Part shown: in pieces, positions 1-11,609 of the stretch
Position numbering within the stretch: the first letter of the stretch is position 1
Layout of the letters: the number at the start of each line of letters is the position of its first letter
Origin: Auanema rhodensis
Taxonomy: Eukaryota > Nematoda > Chromadorea > Rhabditida > Rhabditidae
Direction: 5' to 3'
Length of the DNA: 64,000 nt
Assembly: GCA_964057225.1 (NCBI GenBank)
Contig: OZ059898.1
Span: 21,429,267-21,493,266 of the forward strand
Position numbers and translations under genes: made by a program
Notes under the pieces: generated by a model
The model's input: the letters and a program-made list of their open reading frames with translations, nothing else
What the model was told of the DNA's origin: nothing
The model's database searches: none

Positions 1-354
1 GCTTCACGTGAAAGATAAAGAGATGCGGTTTTCAAAATTAGATTCCTCATGTTTATATTAGTCTAAATACAAATTTTTATTGATATTGGTTCATGGTAAC
101 CATGACTTTGAAATTTACGTGAACTTTAATTTATGCTAATTAAATGTACACGTGATGTGCACTTGGTATGTAACTCGCTTCACGTGAAAGATAAAGAGAT
201 GCGGTTTTCAAAATTAGATTCCCCATGTCCATATTAGTCTAAAAACAAATTTTTATTGATATTGGTTCATGGTCACCATGACTTTGAAATTTACGTGAAC
301 TTTAATTTATGCTAATTAAATGTACACGTGATGTGCACTTGGTATGTAACTCGC

Positions 355-364
355 TTCACGTGAA
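355..364. other. 10-bp perfect palindrome TTCACGTGAA (monomer bases 3-12)
   Basis: This palindrome is shown once in the reference monomer and is present in nearly every copy of the array. Its core CACGTG is the G-box/E-box hexamer bound by bHLH and bZIP factors in many eukaryotes; binding here is not shown. Rare breaks include CACGCG near 12,606, 14,366 and 15,598, and CACCTG near 33,185 and 37,761. Confidence 0.9.
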
Positions 365-416
365 AGATAAAGAGATGCGGTTTTCAAAATTAGATTCCCC
401 ATGTCCATATTAGTCT

Positions 417-430
417 AAAAACAAATTTTT
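417..430. other. Paired A-tract and T-tract (monomer bases 65-78)
   Basis: The sequence AAAAACAAATTTTT places A5 and T5 four bases apart as inverted arms. Runs like this are known to bend DNA and affect nucleosome placement; that effect is inferred here. A linked subfamily changes base 68 A to T (AAATACAAAT), breaking the A-run. Another near the strand switch changes base 71 A to C. Confidence 0.8.
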
Positions 431-442
431 ATTGATATTGGT

Positions 443-457
443 TCATGGTCACCATGA
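443..457. other. 15-bp dyad TCATGGTNACCATGA (monomer bases 91-105)
   Basis: Two 7-base arms flank a single central base. The centre is A or C in forward copies (T or G in reverse copies), so the commonest polymorphism leaves the dyad intact, and GGTNACC stays a BstEII site either way. Variants that do break it are GCATGG (base 91 T to G), GGTAAATATG, and the 7-bp deletion. The strand switch at 10,575/10,576 also falls in this element. Confidence 0.9.
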
Positions 458-476
458 CTTTGAAATTTACGTGAAC

Positions 477-496
477 TTTAATTTATGCTAATTAAA
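477..496. other. A/T inverted repeat, 7-bp arms and 6-base loop (monomer bases 125-144)
   Basis: TTTAATT and AATTAAA flank TATGCT, so the strand can form a short hairpin. It lies in the conserved half of the monomer. The loop mutates in a small cluster at 11,249-16,001 (CATGAATT in reverse copies). The arm changes at 17,755 and 19,339 (TTAGTTAGC). Confidence 0.85.
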
Positions 497-500
497 TGTA

Positions 501-506
501 CACGTG
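501..506. other. Second CACGTG hexamer (monomer bases 149-154)
   Basis: Read on the opposite strand with its flanks it is ATCACGTG, which fits RTCACRTG, the yeast CDEI centromere element bound by Cbf1. The match is short and occurs in a repeat with no other CDE-like parts, so it is only a curiosity. A CCCGTG variant destroys the hexamer in five copies, at 53,618, 56,237, 59,750, 60,630 and 61,334. Confidence 0.85.
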
Positions 507-3500
507 ATGTGCACTTGGTATGTAACTCGCTTCACGTGAAAGATAAAGAGATGCTGTTTTCAAAATTAGATTCTCCATGTCCATATTAGTCTAAAAACAA
601 ATTTTTATTGATATTGGTTCATGGTAACCATGACTTTGAAATTTACGTGAACTTTAATTTATGCTAATTAAATGTACACGTGATGTGCACTTGGTATGTA
701 ACTCGCTTCACGTGAAAGATAAAGAGATGCGGTTTTCAAAATTAGATTCCCCATGTCCATATTAGTCTAAAAACAAATTTTTATTGATATTGGTTCATGG
801 TCACCATGACTTTGAAATTTACGTGAACTTTAATTTATGCTAATTAAATGTACACGTGATGTGCACTTGGTATGTAACTCGCTTCACGTGAAAGATAAAG
901 AGATGCGGTTTTCAAAATTAGATTCCCCATGTCCATATTAGTCTAAAAACAAATTTTTATTGATATTGGTTCATGGTCACCATGACTTTGAAATTTACGT
1001 GAACTTTAATTTATGCTAATTAAATGTACACGTGATGTGCACTTGGTATGTAACTCGCTTCACGTGAAAGATAAAATGATGCCGTTTTCAAAATTAGATT
1101 CCCCATGTCCATATTAGTCTAAAAACAAATTTTTATTGATATTGGTTCATGGTAACCATGACTTTGAAATTTACGTGAACTTTAATTTATGCTAATTAAA
1201 TGTACACGTGATGTGCACTTGGTATGTAACTCGCTTCACGTGAAAGATAAAGAGATGCGGTTTTCAAAATTAGATTCCCCATGTCCATATTAGTCTAAAA
1301 ACAAATTTTTATTGATATTGGTTCATGGTAACCATGACTTTGAAATTTACGTGAACTTTAATTTATGCTAATTAAATGTACACGTGATGTGCACTTGGTA
1401 TGTAACTCGCTTCACGTGAAAGATAAAGAGATGCGGTTTTCAAAATTAGATTCCCCATGTCCATATTAGTCTAAAAACAAATTTTTATTGATATTGGTTC
1501 ATGGTAACCATGACTTTGAAATTTACGTGAACTTTAATTTATGCTAATTAAATGTACACGTGATGTGCACTTGGTATGTAACTCGCTTCACGTGAAAGAT
1601 AAAGAGATGCGGTTTTCAAAATTAGATTCCCCATGTCCATATTAGTCTAAAAACAAATTTTTATTGATATTGGTTCATGGTCACCATGACTTTGAAATTT
1701 ACGTGAACTTTAATTTATGCTAATTAAATGTACACGTGATGTGCACTTGGTATGTAACTCGCTTCACGTGAAAGATAAAATGATGCCGTTTTCAAAATTA
1801 GATTCCCCATGTCCATATTAGTCTAAAAACAAATTTTTATTGATATTGGTTCATGGTAACCATGACTTTGAAATTTACGTGAACTTTAATTTATGCTAAT
1901 TAAATGTACACGTGATGTGCACTTGGTATGTAACTCGCTTCACGTGAAAGATAAAGAGATGCGGTTTTCAAAATCAGATTCCCCATGTCCATATTAGTCT
2001 AAAAACAAATTTTTATTGATATTGGTTCATGGTAACCATGACTTTGAAATTTACGTGAACTTTAATTTATGCTAATTAAATGTACACGTGATGTGCACTT
2101 GGTATGTAACTCGCTTCACGTGAAAGATAAAGAGATGCGGTTTTCAAAATTAGATCCCCCATGTCCATATTAGTCTAAATACAAATTTTTATTGATATTG
2201 GTTCATGGTAACCATGACTTTGAAATTTACGTGAACTTTAATTTATGCTAATTAAATGTACACGTGATGTGCACTTGGTATGTAACTCGCTTCACGTGAA
2301 AGATAAAGAGATGCTGTTTTCAAAATTAGATTCTCCATGTCCATATTAGTCTAAAAACAAATTTTTATTGATATTGGTTCATGGTAACCATGACTTTGAA
2401 ATTTACGTGAACTTTAATTTATGCTAATTAAATGTACACGTGATGTGCACTTGGTATGTAACTCGCTTCACGTGAAAGATAAAGAGATGCGGTTTTCAAA
2501 ATTAGATTCCCCATGTCCATATTAGTCTAAAAACAAATTTTTATTGATATTGGTTCATGGTAACCATGACTTTGAAATTTACGTGAACTTTAATTTATGC
2601 TAATTAAATGTACACGTGATGTGCACTTGGTATGTAACTCGCTTCACGTGAAAGATAAAGAGATGCGGTTTTCAAAATTAGATCCCCCATGTCCATATTA
2701 GTCTAAATACAAATTTTTATTGATATTGGTTCATGGTAACCATGACTTTGAAATTTACGTGAACTTTAATTTATGCTAATTAAATGTACACGTGATGTGC
2801 ACTTGGTATGTAACTCGCTTCACGTGAAAGATAAAGAGATACGGTTTTCAAAATTAGATTCCCCATGTCCATATTAGTCTAAAAACAAATTTTTATTGAT
2901 ATTGGTTCATGGTCACCATGACTTTGAAATTTACGTGAACTTTAATTTATGCTAATTAAATGTACACGTGATGTGCACTTGGTATGTAACTCGCTTCACG
3001 TGAAAGATAAAGAGATGCCGTTTTCAAAATTAGATTCCCCATGTCCATATTAGTCTAAAAACAAATTTTTATTGATATTGGCTCATGGTAACCATGACTT
3101 TGAAATTTACGTGAACTTTAATTTATGCTAATTAAATGTACACGTGATGTGCACTTGGTATGTAACTCGCTTCACGTGAAAGATAAAGAGATGCGGTTTT
3201 CAAAATTAGATTCCCCATGTCCATATTAGTCTAAAAACAAATTTTTATTGATATTGGTTCATGGTAACCATGACTTTGAAATTTACGTGAACTTTAATTT
3301 ATGCTAATTAAATGTACACGTGATGTGCACTTGGTATGTAACTCGCTTCACGTGAAAGATAAAGAGATGCGGTTTTCAAAATTAGATTCCCCATGTCCAT
3401 ATTAGTCTAAAAACAAATTTTTATTGATATTGGTTCATGGTAACCATGACTTTGAAATTTACGTGAACTTTAATTTATGCTAATTAAATGTACACGTGAT

Positions 3501-4400
3501 GTGCACTTGGTATGTAACTCGCTTCACGTGAAAGATAAAGAGATGCGGTTTTCAAAATTAGATTCCCCATGTCCATATTAGTCTAAAAACAAATTTTTAT
3601 TGATATTGGTTCATGGTAACCATGACTTTGAAATTTACGTGAACTTTAATTTATGCTAATTAAATGTACACGTGATGTGCACTTGGTATGTAACTCGCTT
3701 CACGTGAAAGATAAAGAGATGCGGTTTTCAAAATTAGATCCCCCATGTCCATATTAGTCTAAATACAAATTTTTATTGATATTGGTTCATGGTAACCATG
3801 ACTTTGAAATTTACGTGAACTTTAATTTATGCTAATTAAATGTACACGTGATGTGCACTTGGTATGTAACTCGCTTCACGTGAAAGATAAAGAGATGCTG
3901 TTTTCAAAATTAGATTCCCCATGTTCATATTAGTCTAAAAACAAATTTTTATTGATATTGGTTCATGGTAACCATGACTTTGAAATTTACGTGAACTTTA
4001 ATTTATGCTAATTAAATGTACACGTGATGTGCACTTGGTATGTAACACGCTTCACGTGAAAGATAAAGAGATGCGGTTTTCAAAATTAGATTCCCCATGT
4101 CCATATTAGTCTAAAAACAAATTTTTATTGATATTGGTGCATGGTAAATATGACTTTGAAATTTACGTGAACTTTAATTTATGCTAATTAAATGTACACG
4201 TGATGTGCACTTGGTATGTAACTCGCTTCACGTGAAAGATAAAAAGATGCGGTTTTCAAAATTAGATTACTCATGTCCATATTAGTCTAAAAACAAATTT
4301 TTATTGATATTGGTTCATGGTAACCATGACTTTGAAATTTACGTGAACTTTAATTTATGCTAATTAAATGTACACGTGATGTGCACTTGGTATGTAACTC

Positions 4401-4569
4401 GCTTCACGTGAAAGATAAAGAGATGCTGTTTTCAAAATTAGATTCTCCATGTCCATATTAGTCTAAAAACAAATTTTTATTGATATTGGTGCATGGTACT
4501 TTGAAATTTACGTGAACTTTAATTTATGCTAATTAAATGTACACGTGATGTGCACTTGGTATGTAACTC
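4401..4569 (+). repeat. 169-bp short monomer (7-bp deletion), forward copy 1
   Basis: Reads GGTGCATGGTACTTTG where the full monomer has GGTTCATGGTAACCATGACTTTG, so seven bases are lost, equal to one arm of the 91-105 dyad. It also carries GATGCTG and GATTCTCC. The next monomer starts at 4,570, confirming the length. Confidence 0.95.
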
Positions 4570-5801
4570 GCTTCACGTGAAAGATAAAGAGATGCGGTTT
4601 TCAAAATTAGATTCCCCATGTTCATATTAGTCTAAAAACAAATTTTTATTGATATTGGTTCATGGTAACCATGACTTTGAAATTTACGTGAACTTTAATT
4701 TATGCTAATTAAATGTACACGTGATGTGCACTTGGTATGTAACTCGCTTCACGTGAAAGATAAAGAGATGCGGTTTTCAAAATTAGATTCCCCATGTCCA
4801 TATTAGTCTAAAAACAAATTTTTATTGATATTGGTTCATGGTAACCATGACTTTGAAATTTACGTGAACTTTAATTTATGCTAATTAAATGTACACGTGA
4901 TGTGCACTTGGTATGTAACTCGCTTCACGTGAAAGATAAAGAGATGCGGTTTTCAAAATTAGATTCCCCATGTTCATATTAGTCTAAAAACAAATTTTTA
5001 TTGATATTGGTTCATGGTAACCATGACTTTGAAATTTACGTGAACTTTAATTTATGCTAATTAAATGTACACGTGATGTGCACTTGGTATGTAACACGCT
5101 TCACGTGAAAGATAAAGAGATGCGGTTTTCAAAATTAGATTCCCCATGTCCATATTAGTCTAAAAACAAATTTTTATTGATATTGGTTCATGGTAACCAT
5201 GATTTTGAAATTTACGTGAACTTTAATTTATGCTAATTAAATGTACACGTGATGTGCACTTGGTATGTAACTCGCTTCACGTGAAAGATAAAGAGATGCG
5301 GTTTTCAAAATTAGATTCCCCATGTTCATATTAGTCTAAAAACAAATTTTTATTGATATTGGTTCATGGTAACCATGACTTTGAAATTTACGTGAACTTT
5401 AATTTATGCTAATTAAATGTACACGTGATGTGCACTTGGTATGTAACACGCTTCACGTGAAAGATAAAGAGATGCGGTTTTCAAAATTAGATTCCCCATG
5501 TCCATATTAGTCTAAAAACAAATTTTTATTGATATTGGTGCATGGTAAATATGACTTTGAAATTTACGTGAACTTTAATTTATGCTAATTAAATGTACAC
5601 GTGATGTGCACTTGGTATGTAACTCGCTTCACGTGAAAGATAAAAAGATGCGGTTTTCAAAATTAGATTACTCATGTCCATATTAGTCTAAAAACAAATT
5701 TTTATTGATATTGGTTCATGGTAACCATGACTTTGAAATTTACGTGAACTTTAATTTATGCTAATTAAATGTACACGTGATGTGCACTTGGTATGTAACT
5801 C

Positions 5802-5970
5802 GCTTCACGTGAAAGATAAAGAGATGCTGTTTTCAAAATTAGATTCTCCATGTCCATATTAGTCTAAAAACAAATTTTTATTGATATTGGTGCATGGTAC
5901 TTTGAAATTTACGTGAACTTTAATTTATGCTAATTAAATGTACACGTGATGTGCACTTGGTATGTAACTC
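5802..5970 (+). repeat. 169-bp short monomer, forward copy 2
   Basis: Same deletion and same linked variants (GATGCTG, GATTCTCC) as the copy 1,401 bases upstream, so it is a duplicate of that copy. Next monomer starts at 5,971. Confidence 0.95.
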
Positions 5971-7939
5971 GCTTCACGTGAAAGATAAAGAGATGCGGTT
6001 TTCAAAATTAGATTCCCCATGTTCATATTAGTCTAAAAACAAATTTTTATTGATATTGGTTCATGGTAACCATGACTTTGAAATTTACGTGAACTTTAAT
6101 TTATGCTAATTAAACGTACACGTGATGTGCACTTGGTATGTAACACGCTTCACGTGAAAGATAAAGAGATGCGGTTTTCAAAATTAGATTCCCCATGTCC
6201 ATATTAGTCTAAAAACAAATTTTTATTGATATTGGTGCATGGTAAATATGACTTTGAAATTTACGTGAACTTTAATTTATGCTAATTAAATGTACACGTG
6301 ATGTGCACTTGGTATGTAACTCGCTTCACGTGAAAGATAAAAAGATGCGGTTTTCAAAATTAGATTACTCATGTCCATATTAGTCTAAAAACAAATTTTT
6401 ATTGATATTGGTTCATGGTAACCATGACTTTGAAATTTACGTGAACTTTAATTTATGCTAATTAAATGTACACGTGATGTGCACTTGGTATGTAACTCGC
6501 TTCACGTGAAAGATAAAAAGATGCGGTTTTCAAAATTAGATTACTCATGTCCATATTAGTCTAAAAACAAATTTTTATTGATATTGGTTCATGGTAACCA
6601 TGACTTTGAAATTTACGTGAACTTTAATTTATGCTAATTAAATGTACACGTGATGTGCACTTGGTATGTAACTCGCTTCACGTGAAAGATAAAGAGATGC
6701 GGTTTTCAAAATTAGATTCCCCATGTCCATATTAGTCTAAAAACAAATTTTTATTGATATTGGTTCATGGTAACCATGACTTTGAAATTTACGTGAACTT
6801 TAATTTATGCTAATTAAATGTACACGTGATGTGCACTTGGTATGTAACTCGCTTCACGTGAAAGATAAAGAGATGCGGTTTTCAAAATTAGATTCCCCAT
6901 GTCCATATTAGTCTAAAAACAAATTTTTATTGATATTGGTTCATGGTCACCATGACTTTGAAATTTACGTGAACTTTAATTTATGCTAATTAAATGTACA
7001 CGTGATGTGCACTTGGTATGTAACTCGCTTCACGTGAAAGATAAAATGATGCCGTTTTCAAAATTAGATTCCCCATGTCCATATTAGTCTAAAAACAAAT
7101 TTTTATTGATATTGGTTCATGGTAACCATGACTTTGAAATTTACGTGAACTTTAATTTATGCTAATTAAATGTACACGTGATGTGCACTTGGTATGTAGC
7201 TCGCTTCACGTGAAAGATAAAGAGATGCGGTTTTCAAAATTAGATTCCCCATGTCCATATTAGTCTAAAAACAAATTTTTATTGATATTGGTTCATGGTA
7301 ACCATGACTTTGAAATTTACGTGAACTTTAATTTATGCTAATTAAATGTACACGTGATGTGCACTTGGTATGTAACTCGCTTCACGTGAAAGATAAAGAG
7401 ATGCGGTTTTCAATATTAGATCCCCCATGTCCATATTAGTCTAAATACAAATTTTTATTGATATTGGTTCATGGTAACCATGACTTTGAAATTTACGTGA
7501 ACTTTAATTTATGCTAATTAAATGTACACGTGATGTGCACTTGGTATGTAACTCGCTTCACGTGAAAGATAAAGAGATGCTGTTTTCAAAATTAGATTCT
7601 CCATGTCCATATTAGTCTAAAAACAAATTTTTATTGATATTGGTTCATGATAACCATGACTTTGAAATTTACGTGAACTTTAATTTATGCTAATTAAATG
7701 TACACGTGATGTGCACTTGGTATGTAACTCGCTTCACGTGAAAGATAAAGAGATGCGGTTTTCAAAATTAGATTCCCCATGTCCATATTAGTCTAAAAAC
7801 AAATTTTTATTGATATTGGTTCATGGTCACCATGACTTTGAAATTTACGTGAACTTTAATTTATGCTAATTAAATGTACACGTGATGTGCACTTGGTATG
7901 TAACTCGCTTCACGTGAAAGATAAAATGATGCCGTTTTC

Positions 7940-10014
7940 AAAATTAGATTCCCCATGTCCATATTAGTCTAAAAACAAATTTTTATTGATATTGGTTCAT
8001 GGTAACCATGACTTTGAAATTTACGTGAACTTTAATTTATGCTAATTAAATGTACACGTGATGTGCACTTGGTATGTAACTCGCTTCACGTGAAAGATAA
8101 AGAGATGCGGTTTTCAAAATTAGATCCCCCATGTCCATATTAGTCTAAATACAAATTTTTATTGATATTGGTTCATGGTAACCATGACTTTGAAATTTAC
8201 GTGAACTTTAATTTATGCTAATTAAATGTACACGTGATGTGCACTTGGTATGTAACTCGCTTCACGTGAAAGATAAAGAGATGCGGTTTTCAAAAATAGA
8301 TTCCCTATGTCCATATTAGTCTAAAAACAAATTTTTATCGATATTGGTTCATGGTAACCATGACTTTGAAATTTACGTGAACTTTAATTTATGCTAATTA
8401 AATGTACACGTGATGTGCACTTGGTATGTAACTCGCTTCACGTGAAAGATAAAGAGATGCGGTTTTCAAAATTAGATCCCCCATGTCCATATTAGTCTAA
8501 ATACAAATTTTTATTGATATTGGTTCATGGTAACCATGACTTTGAAATTTACGTGAACTTTAATTTATGCTAATTAAATGTACACGTGATGTGCACTTGG
8601 TATGTAACTCGCTTCACGTGAAAGATAAAGAGATGCGGTTTTCAAAATTAGATTCCCCAAGTCCATATTAGTCTAAAAACAAATTTTTATTGATATTGGT
8701 TCATGATAACCATGACTTTGAAATTTACGTGAACTTTAATTTATGCTAATTAAATGTACACGTGATGTGCACTTGGTATGTAACTCGCTTCACGTGAAAG
8801 ATAAAGAGATGCGGGTTTCAAAATTAGATTCCCCATGTCCATATTAGTCTAAAAACAAATTTTTATTGATATTGGTTCATGGTAACCATGACTTTGAAAT
8901 TTACGTGAACTTTAATTTATGCTAATTAAATGTACACGTGATGTGCACTTGGTATGTAACTCGCTTCACGTGAAAGATAAAGAGATGCGGTTTTCAAAAT
9001 TAGATCCCCCATGTCCATATTAGTCTAAATACAAATTTTTATTGATATTGGTTCATGGTAACCATGACTTTGAAATTTACGTGAACTTTAATTTATGCTA
9101 ATTAAATGTACACGTGATGTGCACTTGGTATGTAACTCGCTTCACGTGAAAGATAAAGAGATGCGGTTTTCAAAATTAGATTCCCTATGTCCATATTAGT
9201 CTAAAAACAAATTTTTATCGATATTGGTTCATGGTAACCATGACTTTGAAATTTACGTGAACTTTAATTTATGCTAATTAAATGTACACGTGATGTGCAC
9301 TTGGTATGTAACTCGCTTCACGTGAAAGATAAAGAGATGCGGTTTTCAAAATTAGATCCCCCATGTCCATATTAGTCTAAATACAAATTTTTATTGATAT
9401 TGGTTCATGGTAACCATGACTTTGAAATTTACGTGAACTTTAATTTATGCTAATTAAATGTACACGTGATGTGCACTTGGTATGTAACTCGCTTCACGTG
9501 AAAGATAAAGAGATGCGGTTTTCAAAATTAGATTCCCCAAGTCCATATTAGTCTAAAAACAAATTTTTATTGATATTGGTTCATGATAACCATGACTTTG
9601 AAATTTACGTGAACTTTAATTTATGCTAATTAAATGTACACGTGATGTGCACTTGGTATGTAACTCGCTTCACGTGAAAGATAAAGAGATGCGGGTTTCA
9701 AAATTAGATTCCCCATGTCCATATTAGTCTAAAAACAAATTTTTATTGATATTGGTTCATGGTAACCATGACTTTGAAATTTACGTGAACTTTAATTTAT
9801 GCTAATTAAATGTACACGTGATGTGCACTTGGTATGTAACTCGCTTCACGTGAAAGATAAAGAGATGCGGTTTTCAAAATTAGATCCCCCATGTCCATAT
9901 TAGTCTAAATACAAATTTTTATTGATATTGGTTCATGGTAACCATGACTTTGAAATTTACGTGAACTTTAATTTATGCTAATTAAATGTACACGTGATGT
10001 GCACTTGGTATGTA
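7940..10014 (+). repeat. Five-monomer block (880 bp), about 2.4 tandem copies
   Basis: Markers recur exactly 880 bases apart: TTTTTATCGATATTGG at 8,331 and 9,211; TTCCCCAAGTCC near 8,653 and 9,533; TCATGATAACC at 8,701 and 9,581; GATGCGGGTTTC near 8,810 and 9,690; GATCCCCCATG at 8,123, 9,003 and 9,883. A private change at 8,296 (T to A) separates the copies. The match ends at GTAGCTC near 10,014. Confidence 0.9.
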
Positions 10015-10546
10015 GCTCGCTTCACGTGAAAGATAAAGAGATACGGTTTTCAAAATTAGATTCCCCATGTCCATATTAGTCTAAAAACAAATTTTTATTG
10101 ATATTGGTGTATGGTAACCATGACTTTGAAATTTACGTGAACTTTAATTTATGCTAATTAAATGTACACGTGATGTGCACTTGATATGTAACTCGCTTCA
10201 CGTGAAAGATAAAGAGATGCGGTTTTCAAAATTAGATTCCCCATGTCCATATTAGTCTAAAAACCAATTTTTATTGATATTGGTGCATGGTAACCATGAC
10301 TTTGAAATTTACGTGAACTTTAATTTATGCTAATTAAGTGTACACATGATGTGCACTTGGTATGTAACTCGCTTCACGTGAAAGAAAAAGAGATGCGGTT
10401 TTCAAAATTAGATTCCCCATGTCCATATTAGTCTAAAAACCAATTTTTATTGATATTGGTGCATGGTAACCATGACTTTGAAATTTACGTGAACTTTAAT
10501 TTATGCTAATTAAATGTACACGTGATGTGCACTTGGTATGTAACTC

Positions 10547-10678
10547 GCTTCACGTGAAAGATAAAGAGATGCGGTATGGTTACCATGAACCAATATCAAT
10601 AAAAATTTGTTTTTAGACTAATATGGACATGGGGAATCTAATTTTGAAAACCGCATCTCTTTATCTTTCACGTGAAGC
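10547..10678. other. Strand-switch junction: hybrid inverted monomer of 132 bp
   Basis: A forward monomer starts at 10,547 and stops after 29 bases (ending GATGCGGT at 10,575). The next base begins a reverse monomer at its base 103 (ATGGTTACCATGAACC), which runs to the end of that copy at 10,678. Base 10,575 fits only the forward copy and 10,576 only the reverse copy, so the join is blunt with no shared bases. The reverse side starts inside the 15-bp dyad TCATGGTNACCATGA. The 29 bases at each end (10,547-10,575 and 10,650-10,678) are perfect inverted repeats around a 74-base spacer. The join could be a real inversion or fold-back duplication, or an assembly or read chimera; the sequence alone cannot tell. 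Confidence 0.95.
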
Positions 10679-11609
10679 GAGTTACATACCAAGTGCACAT
10701 CACGTGTACATTTAATTAGCATAAATTAAAGTTCACGTAAATTTCAAAGTCATGGTTACCATGCACCAATATCAATAAAAATTTGTTTTTAGACTAATAT
10801 GGACATGGGGAATCTAATTTTGAAAACCGCATCTCTTTATCTTTCACGTGAAGCGAGTTACATACCAAGTGCACATCACGTGTACATTTAATTAGCATAA
10901 ATTAAAGTTCACGTAAATTTCAAAGTCATGGTTACCATGAAGCAATATCAATAAAAATTTGTTTTTAGACTAATATGGACATGGGGAATCTAATTTTGAA
11001 AACCGCATCTCTTTATCTTTCACGTGAAGCGAGTTACATACCAAGTGCACATCACGTGTACATTTAATTAGCATAAATTAAAGTTCACGTAAATTTCAAA
11101 GTCATGTTTACCATGAACCAATATCAATAAAAATTTGTTTTTAGACTAATATGGACATGGGGAATCTAATTTTGAAAACCGCATCTCTTTATCTTTCACG
11201 TGAAGCGAGTTACATACGAAGTGCACATCACGTGTACATTTAATTAGCATGAATTAAAGTTCACGTAAATTTCAAAGTCATGGTTACCATGAAGCAATAT
11301 CAATAAAAATTTGTTTTTAGACTAATATGGACATGGGGAATCTAATTTTGAAAACCGCATCTCTTTATCTTTCACGTGAAGCGAGTTACATACGAAGTGC
11401 ACATCACGTGTACATTTAATTAGCATGAATTAAAGTTCACGTAAATTTCAAAGTCATGTTTACCATGAACCAATATCAATAAAAATTTGTTTTTAGACTA
11501 ATATGGACATGGGGAATCTAATTTTGAAAACCGCATCTCTTTATCTTTCACGTGAAGCGAGTTACATACGAAGTGCACATCACGTGTACATTTAATTAGC
11601 ATGAATTAA

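Larger units (their letters stand above)
353..528 (+). repeat. Reference monomer (176 bp) used for numbering
   Basis: This copy is close to the consensus and gives the numbering used throughout (base 1 = 353). It has 27 C and 30 G (about 32% G+C) and five CpG sites. Order of parts: TTCACGTGAA dyad (3-12); variable GATGCGGTTTTC to CCCCATG stretch (22-51); A-tract and T-tract pair (65-78); dyad TCATGGTNACCATGA (91-105); TTTACGTGAA, a one-base variant of the first dyad (114-123); A/T stem (125-144); CACGTG (149-154); GTGCAC (157-162). Here the centre of the 91-105 dyad is C, where most copies have A. The monomer length is close to one nucleosome plus linker. Confidence 0.95.
4045..6560 (+). repeat. 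Four-monomer cassette, repeated (697 bp unit)
   Basis: A run of four variant monomers recurs: one with GTAACACGC and GGTAAATATG, one with AAAAAGATG and GATTACTCATG, the 169-bp short copy, and one with CATGTTCATATT. It appears from about 4,045, again from about 5,446 (1,401 bases later), and partly from about 6,143 (697 bases later). After the last start the second monomer type is present twice (near 6,340 and 6,517). The offsets are whole monomers minus 7 per short copy. Confidence 0.88.
1..10575 (+). repeat. 176-bp satellite array, forward-oriented segment (60 monomers plus 29 bases)
   Basis: The monomer, taken to begin at GCTTCACGTG, restarts at 1, 177, 353 and so on every 176 bases up to 10,547. 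The distance 1-10,546 equals 60 x 176 minus 14, and exactly two monomers carry a 7-bp deletion, so all 60 copies are accounted for with no insertion. Neighbouring copies differ by a few substitutions, and many are identical over long stretches. Variants largely confined to this segment include AATGATGCCG at monomer bases 18-27 (near 1,075, 1,780, 7,045 and 7,927) and the cluster near 4.0-6.6 kb. Nothing codes for protein: 176 is not a multiple of three and each monomer supplies stops in all frames. From knowledge of such arrays, this is probably centromeric or other heterochromatic satellite; the location is inferred. The left edge is cut by the window. Confidence 0.98.

Noticed and set aside
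353-528. Relationship to the Arabidopsis-type 178-bp centromere repeat, suggested by similar length and short shared words (ATATGGAC, AAACCGCA).
   Set aside because: From memory the words are in a different order and the rest does not align. A database search with the monomer would settle it; a colinear match over most of the length would be needed.
353-528. Identity with holocentromeric Tyba-type repeats (about 172 bp) of sedges.
   Set aside because: Size and dyad symmetry fit, but I cannot recall a consensus well enough to compare, and more than 64 kb of unbroken array is longer than those arrays usually are.
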